64,000 bases of DNA, from positions 1,209,001-1,273,000 of the forward strand of contig NZ_CP094351.1 of the NCBI RefSeq assembly GCF_022807995.1, read 5' to 3'. Source of the DNA: Pseudomonas orientalis (lineage in GTDB: Bacteria; Pseudomonadota; Gammaproteobacteria; Pseudomonadales; Pseudomonadaceae). This document shows positions 37,279-46,050 of this stretch, piece after piece. The position numbers were made by a program, and so were the translations under genes. Numbering within the stretch: position 1 is the first letter of the stretch; every line of letters starts with the position of its first letter. The notes under the pieces were generated by a model. The model was given only the letters and a program-made list of their open reading frames with translations. It did no database searches and was not told where the DNA came from.

Positions 37279-37362
37279 TCCCTGAGGCCGAACCGAAGCC
37301 GGAAAATAGGGGAGCAGGCTTGCCCTGATGCCGACCAGTTAGCGCAGATTCCCTGCGGGGGT

Positions 37363-37522
37363 GGGCTTGCCCCCGATGGCGGCCTCAGAGCCGACCAGAA
37401 TTTTGCGTCGATCCCGGTCCAAATGTGGGAGGGGGCTTGCCCCCGATGGCGGCCTCAGTACCGACCAGAATTTTGTGTCGATCCCGGTCCAAATGTGGGA
37501 GGGGGCTTGCCCCCGATGGCGG
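37363..37522. repeat. 70-base tandem direct repeat built on a REP sequence
   Basis: The word GGGCTTGCCCCCGATGGCGG recurs at a period of exactly 70 bases, starting at 37363, 37433 and 37503. The two full units (37371-37440 and 37441-37510) differ at only three positions. Unlike the other REPs here, all three are in the same orientation. Confidence 0.85.
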
Positions 37523-37685
37523 TCTCTGGGCTGGCAAGTATCTTGGATCAGACCGAGTACATATCCATTATTTAGGTAACGGCCACTTAGGGTTCCGCTT
37601 TTACAGCGGCTCACTTTTGAAAAGCGCAAAAGTAAGCAAAACGCTCTTGCCCCACCACTCGGCACCTCGCTTGGGCTCGGTGTGC

Positions 37686-37792
37686 CCGAACGCAGGCTTG
37701 AATCCGTGGGCCGCCGCAATGGGCCATCCATGGCCCAGTGCGGCTAACCCGGCGTCCTGCCGGGTTACCCACGGATTCAAGCCTGCGTTCGG
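37686..37792. repeat. Large branched palindrome (cruciform-forming intergenic element)
   Basis: Perfect 25-base outer arms (37686-37710 and 37768-37792, beginning CCGAACGCAGG) enclose two further hairpins. One has six-base arms GGGCCA/TGGCCC (37721-37736), the other eight-base arms AACCCGGC/GCCGGGTT (37746-37766). Folded, it is a three-way junction. It is embedded in a gene-free block from 37279 to 37891 that otherwise holds only the REP array. It looks like a structured repeat element of pseudomonad intergenic regions. Confidence 0.75.
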
Positions 37793-37891
37793 CCAGCGTG
37801 GTTTAACGGGGCGCCTAAGATCAAGATCAAAAGCCAGATCAAGAGCGACTCGCTTCGCATCGTGGTTACGGTTGGGCGCTACAGCGTTGTG

Positions 37892-39022
37892 CTAGACAGC
37901 CGGCGGCTGCAGCGTAGCGGCCCTGCGCTGGTCCACTTGCGTGTTGAACGCCAGCCACGCGGCAAACGCAATCATCATGGCTGCCCCCACCAGCGCGGTA
38001 ACTGTCCGCATGGCGAAGGTATCGCCGGTCAGCGCGTTGGCCATATCCGCCAACGGCGCCAGTACCACCCCCAGGCAAAATACTTCCAGAGAGTAGCGTC
38101 CCATCCGCGCCAGTTGCCGCGCCAACCACTGCTGCGTCCAGTCGACGCCGGGGAGCAATCTGGCGGTGACATAGGCCAGCGCCAGGAAGTGCAGCAGGCG
38201 TACCGGTGACAGGTCGGTCTTGCTGATGGGGTACAGCCATTCGCCGATCAGGCGTGGCATCCAGGCATCGTGCACCTCGGGCCAACGCCACGACAGGGTG
38301 ATCACGCACGTCGTCAGCACATAAGCCGCGGCCGCGATGAACAGCGGTTGACGCAGCAAAGGGCGTCGCTCGGCGGGGGACGCCGAACGCAAGGCCGCTG
38401 CGCCGCCCAGGATAAACAGGCACTGCCAGGTGATCGGGTTGAAGTACCACACCCCGCCGTTGCTGGCGGGCAGGTTCCAGCCCTGCCAGGGCGCCAGCAG
38501 GTAGACCGCCACAGAAATGCCCACCGCGACCCTTGGCATACGCAACAGCAAGGGCAGCGTGATGGGCAGGCTGAGAATCAGCACGATATACAGTGGCAAC
38601 GGGTCGGTCAGGTTGGGTTTGAAGCGCAGCAGCAACTCATCGACCAGGGCCTGCTGGGTATTGTTGAGGAAATACTCCAGGCCCATTTCCTGCACCAGGT
38701 CGCGGGTTTCGATATGGCTGTTGGCGAAAATCACGATGCCCATCAATAGCGCCAGCAGGAAAATATGCACCACGTAGAGCGTCCACACCCGGCGCAGGAT
38801 TTTCAAACAGGCAATGAAATAGCCATCGCGCTGCAGGATCTTGCCGTACGCCAGCACCGCCGCGTAGCCGGCCAGGAACACGAATATTTCGGCGGCGTCA
38901 CTGAACCCGAAGTTCTGCACCGTGACATGGGCCAGGGGGTTATGGGGCACGTGATCCCAGAAAATGAAGATCAACGCCAGGCCCCGAAAAAAATCGATGC
39001 GCGGGTCGCGTCCGTTCAGCAT
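37892..39022 (-). CDS. OpgC domain membrane protein
   Basis: A 376-residue integral membrane protein with about ten hydrophobic segments. It has the OpgC-type start RDPRIDFFRGLALIFIFWDH, whose Arg-Asp and His lie at the mouth of the first helix as in membrane acyltransferases, then GFSDAAEIFVFLAGYAAVLAY. E. coli OpgC adds succinyl groups to osmoregulated periplasmic glucans, and relatives in pseudomonads are thought to modify glucans or other polysaccharides. The ATG at 39022 is chosen because the frame upstream to 39184 has no membrane character and no family resemblance. No opgG or opgH is nearby, so the substrate is uncertain. Confidence 0.8.
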   Translation of the reverse strand: MLNGRDPRIDFFRGLALIFIFWDHVPHNPLAHVTVQNFGFSDAAEIFVFLAGYAAVLAYGKILQRDGYFIACLKILRRVWTLYVVHIFLLALLMGIVIFANSHIETRDLVQEMGLEYFLNNTQQALVDELLLRFKPNLTDPLPLYIVLILSLPITLPLLLRMPRVAVGISVAVYLLAPWQGWNLPASNGGVWYFNPITWQCLFILGGAAALRSASPAERRPLLRQPLFIAAAAYVLTTCVITLSWRWPEVHDAWMPRLIGEWLYPISKTDLSPVRLLHFLALAYVTARLLPGVDWTQQWLARQLARMGRYSLEVFCLGVVLAPLADMANALTGDTFAMRTVTALVGAAMMIAFAAWLAFNTQVDQRRAATLQPPAV

Positions 39023-39196
39023 GGCTGCGGGCTCTTGAACAAGTTGTTGAGTGAAGATTAACGAGTGCGCGCGTTTTCGTACGCCGCACGTCGGGCGGGC
39101 GCAGGTTGGCGGTATTTGTAAGCAATTGCAAAAGCTGGGTATTACCGAATGTCTCGATGGCCTGCCCGATGGCCGGGCAGGCATGCGCTGGGTGAA

Positions 39197-40816
39197 TCAG
39201 GCGGCGGCCACCTCATGGGGCTCGAAGCTATCGGCCCGCGCCATCTGCCACATCCGCGAATAGAACTCGCCGTTCACCTCACCGGTGAGCAACTCGCCCG
39301 GTTTGAGGAAGACATGCAGCTGCGAAAACAGCTTGATCTCGGTCGCCGACATACGTCGCACCAAGTGCTTGGCCGACAGCTGCGATGGATGATCCAGCCC
39401 GGCGGCGGCGAGCATTTCCGCCAGGGCATGAAGAGTGTTGCGGTGGAAGTTGAACACACGCTGGGCCTTGTCCGGCACCACCAGCGCACGTTGGCGCAGC
39501 GGGTCCTGAGTAGCGACGCCGGTCGGGCATTTGTTGGTGTGGCACGACTGCGACTGAATGCAGCCGATGGCGAACATAAAACCGCGCGCCGAGTTGGTCC
39601 AGTCGGCACCGATGGCCAGCACGCTGGCGATGTCGAAGGCACTGACAATCTTGCCGCTGGCGCCGAGCTTGATCTTGTCGCGCAGGTTCAGGCCCACCAA
39701 CGTGTTATGCACGAACAGCAGGCCCTCGCGCAGCGGCACGCCGATGTGGTCGGTGAACTCCACGGGGGCGGCGCCGGTACCGCCTTCCTTGCCATCGACC
39801 ACGATAAAGTCCGGGAGGATGCCGGTTTCGAGCATGGCCTTGGCAATGCCCATGAACTCCCACGGATGGCCCAGGCAGAACTTGAAACCCACCGGTTTGC
39901 CACCAGACAGCTCACGCAGATGGGCGATGAAGTGCATCAGCTCTATGGGCGTGGAAAACGCACTGTGGCGCGACGGTGAAATACAGTCCTCGCCCATCAG
40001 GATGCCGCGGGTGTCAGCGATTTCGCGGGTGACTTTGTGCTTGGGCAGGATGCCGCCGTGACCGGGTTTGGCGCCCTGACTCATCTTGATCTCGATCATG
40101 CGCACTTGCGGGTCCTGCGCTTGCACGGCAAAGCGTTGCGGGTCGAAACGGCCGTCACTGGTGCGACAGCCGAAGTAGCCGCTGCCCAGTTCCCACGTGA
40201 GGTCGCCGCCGTTTTCGCGGTGGTAGGGGCTGATGCTGCCTTCGCCGGTGTCATGGGCGAAATTGCCCAGTTTGGCACCCTGGTTCAGCGCGCGGATCGC
40301 ATTGGCGCTGAGCGAGCCGAAGCTCATCGCCGAAATATTGAATACCGACGCCGAGTACGGCTGTGTGCACTGCGGGCCACCGACCATTACGCGAAAGGCG
40401 CTCGGGTCGCTCAACGGTGCGGGCCGCATGGAGTGGCCGATGAACTCGAAGCCCGACTGATACACGTCGATCAAGGTTCCGAAGGGTTTGTCGGCGGTTT
40501 CGTTCTTGGCGCGTGAATACACCAGCGAGCGTTGGGCCCGGGAGAAGGGCAGGGCATCGCTGTCGGATTCGAGCAGGTACTGGCGAATTTCCGGGCGGAT
40601 GGCTTCCACCAGATAGCGGATATTGCCCAGGATCGGGTAGTTGCGGCGCACGGCGTGAGGGCTCTGCAGCAGGTCGAAAAGGCCGATCAGGCTGAGGAGC
40701 CCGGTGACTACGGTGATGGGCCACAGCCATTCGTGTTCGATAAAGGGCAGGCTGGCCAGGGTGAATATGACGCATGCAGCAAAGAACGCGTAACGGCTTA
40801 GTAGCGACAGGCTCAT
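39197..40816 (-). CDS. FMN-binding glutamate synthase-like protein
   Basis: A 539-residue protein. After one or two N-terminal membrane helices (MSLSLLSRYAFFAACVIFTL) comes the FMN/iron-sulfur synthase domain of glutamate synthase. Visible signatures are EIKMSQGAKPGHGGILPKHK, VVDGKEGGTGAAP and the cluster-binding cysteines of CIQSQSCHTNKCPTGVATQ. There is no glutaminase domain, so it is a stand-alone member of the GltB-domain family, as is common in bacteria. Its reaction is not known and may use ammonia or act on other substrates. The ATG at 40816 has AAGGA eight bases upstream, ruling out the longer frame to 40978. Confidence 0.87.
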   Translation of the reverse strand: MSLSLLSRYAFFAACVIFTLASLPFIEHEWLWPITVVTGLLSLIGLFDLLQSPHAVRRNYPILGNIRYLVEAIRPEIRQYLLESDSDALPFSRAQRSLVYSRAKNETADKPFGTLIDVYQSGFEFIGHSMRPAPLSDPSAFRVMVGGPQCTQPYSASVFNISAMSFGSLSANAIRALNQGAKLGNFAHDTGEGSISPYHRENGGDLTWELGSGYFGCRTSDGRFDPQRFAVQAQDPQVRMIEIKMSQGAKPGHGGILPKHKVTREIADTRGILMGEDCISPSRHSAFSTPIELMHFIAHLRELSGGKPVGFKFCLGHPWEFMGIAKAMLETGILPDFIVVDGKEGGTGAAPVEFTDHIGVPLREGLLFVHNTLVGLNLRDKIKLGASGKIVSAFDIASVLAIGADWTNSARGFMFAIGCIQSQSCHTNKCPTGVATQDPLRQRALVVPDKAQRVFNFHRNTLHALAEMLAAAGLDHPSQLSAKHLVRRMSATEIKLFSQLHVFLKPGELLTGEVNGEFYSRMWQMARADSFEPHEVAAA

Positions 40817-40993
40817 ACGGTTTTTTCCTTGGTTCGCACTCTTGAGGTCGATCCGCCATTCTGCGCCTGTACTCAAACAAGCGCCAAGGATTGAAGGCTC
40901 TGGCGCGCAGGCGCAAGCCATGGAACTGTTGGGTGAAAGGCGGCCACTATCCGTGCAGACGCCCGCTTTCTCATGCACCTGGAGTCATCGCTC

Positions 40994-41473
40994 ATGTCGA
41001 CCTTGTCTGCTGTTTCCGCCCATTCCCTTATCAATCAAGGCCTGTCCCTGTCGATCGGCCGTGAAGAGTCTGTCGCTAAACCCGAGCAGCGGATGGGGCC
41101 CGCCCGGCATGGGGCTGACCCCGTGAACCGCAACGGCACTCAAGCGGGAATACTTCAGCGCTTTGCCGCCGAGGTCGGCAAGAATCTGTGGTTCATCCCC
41201 GGCATAAGTAGCGTGTTGTTGGGCATTGCAAAGGCCAAGTCCAACGGCGAGAGCGCTGTGAGTGGCGCGCTGGCCGGGTTCAATAAAACCTGTACAGATG
41301 GTTTTGTCCAGGCGCTTGTCGGCGCGGCCACTGGGGACTACAAGGCCGTCGCCACAGGTTACTTCGATGCGGTGAGAAAGAACGACGCCACGCCGGGCCC
41401 CGTCAAAATCAGATTGCACCAAGTGTCGGACGCACTGAGCCTGGCCACCGCGCTACGCGCCAAAAAACCGTGA
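40994..41473 (+). CDS. Hypothetical protein, 159 residues
   Basis: I do not recognise a family. The ATG at 40994 has GGAG nine bases upstream. The N-terminus is Ser/Ala-rich without a signal peptide (MSTLSAVSAHSLINQGLSLS). A Gly/Pro/Arg-rich stretch follows, then an amphipathic to hydrophobic block, NLWFIPGISSVLLGIAKAK, and an Ala/Gly-rich helical region. It is divergent from the glutamate synthase-like gene, and its frame is distinct from that gene. Codon use is normal for the genome, which favours a real gene. The following gene is controlled separately by a Zur-like box. Confidence 0.55.
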   Translation: MSTLSAVSAHSLINQGLSLSIGREESVAKPEQRMGPARHGADPVNRNGTQAGILQRFAAEVGKNLWFIPGISSVLLGIAKAKSNGESAVSGALAGFNKTCTDGFVQALVGAATGDYKAVATGYFDAVRKNDATPGPVKIRLHQVSDALSLATALRAKKP

Positions 41474-41531
41474 CAACAGCCCATTCGGTCACCGGGCTAT
41501 TGCAATCCGTTCTCGTTTGGGTGTGTAATTG

Positions 41532-41548
41532 ATGTTACTGTATAACAT
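41532..41548 (+). promoter_or_regulatory. Zur-like box upstream of L31
   Basis: The dyad ATGTTACTGTATAACAT has the core GTTACTGTATAAC (41534-41546), matching the Zur core at most positions. The core ends 34 bases upstream of the ATG at 41580, the same spacing as at the ZnuD-like gene. Confidence 0.75.
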
Positions 41549-41579
41549 ATTCAAAGCACCCAGACGCCCCGGAGGCCTT

Positions 41580-41852
41580 ATGAAAGCTGGTATCCATCCC
41601 GACTACCGCACCGTGCTGTTCCACGACACTGCCGCCGATGTGTTTTTCCTGATCGGCTCCACCGCCGACAGTGATCGCACCCATACACACAGCGATGGCA
41701 ACACCTACCCCTACATCCCGCTGGACGTCTCCAGCGCTTCGCACCCGATCTATACCGGCCAGCAACGCAAGACCCAGGTCGAAGGCCGTATCGCCGGGTT
41801 CAACAAGCGTTTCGCGTCGTTTGGCTCAAGCCCGAAAAAAGCCGACGAATAA
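41580..41852 (+). CDS. rpmE2: Type B 50S ribosomal protein L31 (zinc-independent)
   Basis: A 90-residue L31 paralogue. It has the family start [20 protein letters not shown] and the ending [14 protein letters not shown] but no cysteine at all, so it lacks the zinc ribbon of the normal L31. In many bacteria such C-minus paralogues are made when zinc is scarce and replace the zinc-containing version on ribosomes, releasing zinc. The ATG at 41580 is chosen over the upstream frame start at 41529, since the first 17 codons of that frame overlap the Zur-like box. GGAGG lies just ahead. The gene stands alone and a hairpin follows. Confidence 0.9.
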   Translation: MKAGIHPDYRTVLFHDTAADVFFLIGSTADSDRTHTHSDGNTYPYIPLDVSSASHPIYTGQQRKTQVEGRIAGFNKRFASFGSSPKKADE

Positions 41853-41859
41853 GAACGGC

Positions 41860-41883
41860 CGGCGGCGTCCCCCTACGCCGCCG
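41860..41883. terminator. Hairpin between convergent L31 and kinase genes
   Basis: Perfect 9-base arms CGGCGGCGT and ACGCCGCCG with the loop CCCCCT. It overlaps the last codons of the kinase gene. No long T-run follows on either strand, so termination may be partial. Confidence 0.5.
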
Positions 41884-43252
41884 TCTGCCGGATCGGCAGC
41901 ACCACGCGAAACGTCGTACCCTTGCCCGGCTCACTGATGACCGAGATATCCCCCCGGTGTTTCTTGACGATGCCGTAGGACAGCGACAGCCCCAGACCGG
42001 TGCCTTCGCCCACCGGCTTGGTGGTGAAGAACGGGTCGAAAATCTTCTGCACGGTGTCGGCGGCAATGCCGCAGCCGTTGTCCGCCACTTCCAGCCAGAT
42101 GGTGTCGCCGTCCACGCCGTTGCTGATGGTGATGGTGCCGCGCTCCGGCCCCATGGCCTGGGCGGCGTTGATCACCAGGTTCATCACCACCTGGTTGAGC
42201 TGCGAGGCCAGGCATTCGATGTCCGGCAGCGGCGTGTAGTGCTTGATCACATCGGCCTTGTACTTGAGTTCGCTGGCGACGATGTTCAGCGTTGAATCGA
42301 TGCCGTGTTGCAGGTTGGCGAACTGCCAGGTCTGGTCGTTATCCACCCGCGAGAAGTTCTTCAGGTCTTTGACGATCTGTACCACGCGGCCAATGCCGTC
42401 CTTGGACTCGCGAATCAGCACTGGGATGTCCTCCCTGAGAAAGTCCAGTTCCAGCGCTGTGCGCAATGCCTCGAGCCGGTCGCGTGATTCCTCTTGCGGG
42501 ATCAACGCTTCGCTGTGCTGATAAGCCTCGAGCATCTGTTGCAACTGGTTGAAATAGCTCTCGAGGGTGCTGAGGTTGGACGAAATGAAGCCCACCGGGT
42601 TGTTGATCTCATGGGCCACGCCGGCGGCGAGTTGCCCCAGCGATGCGAGCTTCTCGGACTGCACCAGTTGGCTTTCCAGGTGCTTGCGTTCGTTGATTTC
42701 CAGTTGCAACGCCTGGGTGCGTTGTTCCACCAGTCGCTCCAACTGCGCCGTTTGCAGGGAAGCACGCCGGGCCATGTCCCATTTATTGGCCAGGGTATTG
42801 GCCATTTGCTGGACTTCAATGTTGTCGAACGGTTTTTTCAGGATCAGCACGCGGTCATAAGCGTCCAGGCGAGACAGCAGCTCGTCCCAGGAGTAATCCG
42901 AGTAGGCGGTGCAGACCACCACTTGCAGATCAGGGGCGACCTTCCACAATTGCTCGATGGTCTTGGCGCCGTCCCAGCCTTGAGGCATGCGCATGTCAAC
43001 GAAAGCCATCGCATAGGGGCGTTGCTGCGCCATGGCGCTCATCAGCAAGCCCAGGCCCTCTTCGCCGCCATAGGCACAATGCAGTTCGAACGCCTGGGCT
43101 TGCGGTTTGGCGGTGTCACCGAACAGCGCCGACTCCATATCGTCGAGCGCCGGGTTGGTGTCTGCGTCGGGCATCAGGATCTTGCGAAAATCCTCATGAA
43201 TGGAGGGGGTGTCATCGATCAGCAGGATGCGCCGGTTGGGAGGCTGGTTCAT
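41873..43252 (-). CDS. Receiver-domain histidine kinase
   Basis: A 459-residue soluble kinase with an N-terminal receiver and a C-terminal transmitter. The receiver begins [20 protein letters not shown], carries an insert of about 40 residues, and has the phosphorylated Asp in [14 protein letters not shown] linker coiled coil leads to HisKA with the H-box [20 protein letters not shown] and an ATPase domain with N, G1 and G2 boxes ([31 protein letters not shown]). It is last of the four-gene operon and its ATG overlaps the stop of the preceding kinase. Similar receiver inserts occur in the REC-GGDEF-EAL protein of the same operon, suggesting a shared phosphodonor. Confidence 0.88.
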   Translation of the reverse strand: MNQPPNRRILLIDDTPSIHEDFRKILMPDADTNPALDDMESALFGDTAKPQAQAFELHCAYGGEEGLGLLMSAMAQQRPYAMAFVDMRMPQGWDGAKTIEQLWKVAPDLQVVVCTAYSDYSWDELLSRLDAYDRVLILKKPFDNIEVQQMANTLANKWDMARRASLQTAQLERLVEQRTQALQLEINERKHLESQLVQSEKLASLGQLAAGVAHEINNPVGFISSNLSTLESYFNQLQQMLEAYQHSEALIPQEESRDRLEALRTALELDFLREDIPVLIRESKDGIGRVVQIVKDLKNFSRVDNDQTWQFANLQHGIDSTLNIVASELKYKADVIKHYTPLPDIECLASQLNQVVMNLVINAAQAMGPERGTITISNGVDGDTIWLEVADNGCGIAADTVQKIFDPFFTTKPVGEGTGLGLSLSYGIVKKHRGDISVISEPGKGTTFRVVLPIRQTAA

Positions 43253-45066
43253 AGGGTACTTCCTGCCAGGGTCAAGGGAATCGTCAAGGTAAACACCGCG
43301 CCAAGGCCCGGTCCGTCGCTGTGGGCCGTGAGCTGGCCGTGCATTTCCACGGCGGCCAGCGCGCAGCTGTGCAGGCCGAAGCCGTGACCTTCCTTGCGGG
43401 TGGTAAAACCGTGGGTGAAGATCCGCGTCATGTTCTCGGCCGGTATGCCTTCGCCATCGTCCTTCACACTGATTCTAAGCCTGTCGTCATCTGTCTGCTC
43501 GACCGTCAGGGTGATTTGCCGTGGCCGTTCGGACAGCGAGGACATGGCGTACTTGGCGTTGCTGATCAGGTTGACCATGATCAGCAGCAGCCGGTGTTTG
43601 TCCCCCAGGATCTGCGGCACCGGCGCGTACTGCTTGACCACCGTGACGTGGTGACGACTCAGCGCGCCGGCGTTCATGCGCAAGGCATCGTCCATCAGCG
43701 CGCCGATGTCGACGGGTTCGAGCAACGAGCAAGCGCCGGCATAGGATTGCTGGGTTGAAACGATGTCCTTGATGTGGTCGACGCTCTTGCTCAATTGCGT
43801 CAACTCTTCGCTCATGCCCTGCTGCTCGATGGCAATCGCTTCCACCAGTTGGTTCAGGTAGGCCGGCAGCAATTTGCCCTTTTCATCCTCGGTGAGAAAG
43901 GTACCCAGGTCGTCCTGATGCGCGTTGATCAGCTGCATGGCCTTGCCCAGTCCCTGGGCCTTGCTGCTGCGCAGTTTGCGGCTGACCAGGTCAGCGGAAA
44001 TATTCACGCTGTTGAGCACGTTGCCGACGTTGTGCAGCACATTGGTGGCGATCTCCGCCATGCCCGCCTGACGGGCACTGTCCATCAGTTCGCTCTGGGC
44101 ATCCTTGAGTTGTTGCGTACGTCGTTCCACCCGTTGCTCCAGGGTTTCGTTGGCCGACTGCAAGGCCCGGTTGACGCGGTTGATCTCGGCAAAACTGCGC
44201 AGCAGGCGCACGGCCAGGTAGAGCAGCAGCAGCACCAGCAACGTCGAAAACACCAAGAGGTAGCGATGGTATTGATGATCGACGAGGTCGGCGGCCTGCT
44301 GGTCCTGATTGAGGTGGGTAGTCAGCGCGTCGAGGCGCTCGGCCACGGGCACGGCGGCAATCCGCTCAAGCAGGCTGTTGACCACCGGCTGTTCGCGCAG
44401 TATCAGTGAAATATGATTGCTGAGGATATCCACCGGCGCCTGGAACTCGCCGGGCAGGCTCTGTTTGTTGATTGCCAGTTTGCCAAGGCCCACCAGGATA
44501 TCGGCGGCGCGCTCGTCGCTGGTGACCTGGGCGAACTCCAGGCTGCTGAGCAGCAGGTCGTAGGTGTCGGTGGCCACGCCCTGCAGTTGCAGCCGGCCTT
44601 CATCGTCGATGCTGTTGAACTGGGCCTGGATGTCATCTTCGGCGGTCGGCAGAAACGCCAATGAGTTGCGCAACACGGCGTTGTGGGATTTGAACTGGTC
44701 GACCAGCCGGGCTTTTTCCTGGATGGCCGTCTGATACGCCGCCTGGCTGGCTTGCCAACCCGTCAGGTCGGTAGCGCCGTGGTAGGTATCGCGGCTCTCC
44801 AGTTCCGCCCAGATGCGGGTCATTTCCGTCAGCGGCATGACCAGTGGGTCGTAGTTGTGAGTGATCGCGATCCGGGCCTTGAGCACTTCGCTGTCCCATT
44901 GCGCATTGAGCTGCTGGAGCTGGCGGATCAGGTCCCTTGATTGGGTGTAAGTGGCCGTTTGGTCGCGGGAGGACTTGAGGTACAAAAACACCAGGGTCGA
45001 GGCCAGGAACAACGTCATGAGGCCCAGCAGCAACTGGCTGGCACGGCGGCGTGCGAATCGTCTCAT
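43249..45066 (-). CDS. DAHL-domain sensor histidine kinase
   Basis: A 605-residue membrane kinase with a helix at residues ~10-30, a periplasmic helical sensor of about 220 residues of the DAHL type, and a second helix (LLVFSTLLVLLLLYLAVRLL). The transmitter follows: a coiled coil, then the H-box AEIATNVLHNVGNVLNSVNI of the HNVGN class, and an ATPase domain with NLISNAKYAM, VKDDGEGI and EGHGFGLHSCALA. The ligand is unknown. Translation is coupled on both sides: its start overlaps the cytochrome peroxidase stop and its stop overlaps the next kinase start, each as ATGA. A periplasmic sensor next to a periplasmic peroxidase suggests redox or peroxide input, which is inference. Confidence 0.88.
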   Translation of the reverse strand: MRRFARRRASQLLLGLMTLFLASTLVFLYLKSSRDQTATYTQSRDLIRQLQQLNAQWDSEVLKARIAITHNYDPLVMPLTEMTRIWAELESRDTYHGATDLTGWQASQAAYQTAIQEKARLVDQFKSHNAVLRNSLAFLPTAEDDIQAQFNSIDDEGRLQLQGVATDTYDLLLSSLEFAQVTSDERAADILVGLGKLAINKQSLPGEFQAPVDILSNHISLILREQPVVNSLLERIAAVPVAERLDALTTHLNQDQQAADLVDHQYHRYLLVFSTLLVLLLLYLAVRLLRSFAEINRVNRALQSANETLEQRVERRTQQLKDAQSELMDSARQAGMAEIATNVLHNVGNVLNSVNISADLVSRKLRSSKAQGLGKAMQLINAHQDDLGTFLTEDEKGKLLPAYLNQLVEAIAIEQQGMSEELTQLSKSVDHIKDIVSTQQSYAGACSLLEPVDIGALMDDALRMNAGALSRHHVTVVKQYAPVPQILGDKHRLLLIMVNLISNAKYAMSSLSERPRQITLTVEQTDDDRLRISVKDDGEGIPAENMTRIFTHGFTTRKEGHGFGLHSCALAAVEMHGQLTAHSDGPGLGAVFTLTIPLTLAGSTL

Positions 45067-46031
45067 AGCGACTTGCCCGCCCATTCGCCGGTCAAGGTCT
45101 TGAGAAACCGGATAATCAGGTCCTTGTCTTCCTGGGAAGGGTTGCGCCCCAGCTGGTATTTGAACATCACGTCAACCGCCTCTTCCAGGGTCTTGGCCGA
45201 GGCGTCGTGGAAGTAGGGGGCGGTGACGGCTACATTGCGCAGGCTGGGTACCTTGAACACATGGCGGTCTTCTTCGTCTTTTGTCAGGAGGTAACGTCCG
45301 AGGTCGGACTCCAGCGGATTGCCGCGCGCCGTGAAGTAGTCGCCCATCACGCCGAATTTCTGAAACATGTTGCCGCCGATGTTCACGCCCTGGTGGCAGG
45401 CGATGCAGCCGTAGTCCTTGAAGCGCTGGTAGCCGTACTTTTCCTGGGTGGTCAGGATCTCGGTGTTACCCAGCAGATATTGGTCAAACCGTGAGTTGGG
45501 CGTCAGCAGCGTGCGCTCGTACGTCGCCAGTGCATTCTGCACATTGGCGGCGCTGACGCCGTCGGCGTACGCCTGCTTGAAGGCACTCTGGTAGGCGGGC
45601 AGGGCAGAGAGATTGCGCACCACGGTTTTCCAGTCGCTGCCCATTTCCACCGGGCTGATCACGACCTGTTCGACCTGGGCTTGCAGCGTGTCCACCCGAC
45701 CGTTCCAGAACTGCTTGAAGTTCAGGCTGGCGTTGAGCACCGAAGGCGTGTTGAGCTCCACGGGTTTGCCGTCAAAGCCGATGGAGAACGGTTTGTTGTC
45801 GGCCCCGCCGGTTTCCAACTGATGGCAGCTGGCGCAGGACAGTGTGTTGTTGACCGACAAGCGCGGCTCGTTGAACAACCGGCGACCCAGCTCTACCTTG
45901 GCCGGGTCCAGTGCTGGAACCGTGGGCAAGGGCTTGAGCGCTTCGTTCAGCGGCGCGGCTGCTAGCGGCGCGCTGATGCCCAGGCTCAGCGCCAGCAGCA
46001 GCCCCGCACGGTGATTGGAAACCTTGCTCAA
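45063..46031 (-). CDS. Dihaem cytochrome c peroxidase family protein
   Basis: A 322-residue periplasmic protein with a signal peptide (MSKVSNHRAGLLLALSLGIS, cleaved near AAAP) and two c-type haem sites, CASCHQ and CIACHQ. The order, spacing and flanks (NTLSCASCHQLETGG and YGCIACHQGVNIGGNMFQKF) fit the MauG/CcpA superfamily, which reduces hydrogen peroxide with electrons from cytochrome c. The C-terminal Phe-x-Pro-x-Leu-Arg-Asn turn (FKVPSLRNVAVTAPYFHDAS) is also typical. It is unusual to find it between signalling genes, with 19 bases to the upstream gene and a four-base overlap downstream. It may supply or sense an oxidant signal for the neighbouring kinase. Confidence 0.87.
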   Translation of the reverse strand: MSKVSNHRAGLLLALSLGISAPLAAAPLNEALKPLPTVPALDPAKVELGRRLFNEPRLSVNNTLSCASCHQLETGGADNKPFSIGFDGKPVELNTPSVLNASLNFKQFWNGRVDTLQAQVEQVVISPVEMGSDWKTVVRNLSALPAYQSAFKQAYADGVSAANVQNALATYERTLLTPNSRFDQYLLGNTEILTTQEKYGYQRFKDYGCIACHQGVNIGGNMFQKFGVMGDYFTARGNPLESDLGRYLLTKDEEDRHVFKVPSLRNVAVTAPYFHDASAKTLEEAVDVMFKYQLGRNPSQEDKDLIIRFLKTLTGEWAGKSL

Positions 46032-46050
46032 GCGCGCACTCCTTGCAGGC

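Noticed and set aside
37363..37522. CRISPR array
   Set aside because: The 70-base units are almost identical throughout, including the part that would be a spacer, so this is a tandem REP repeat.
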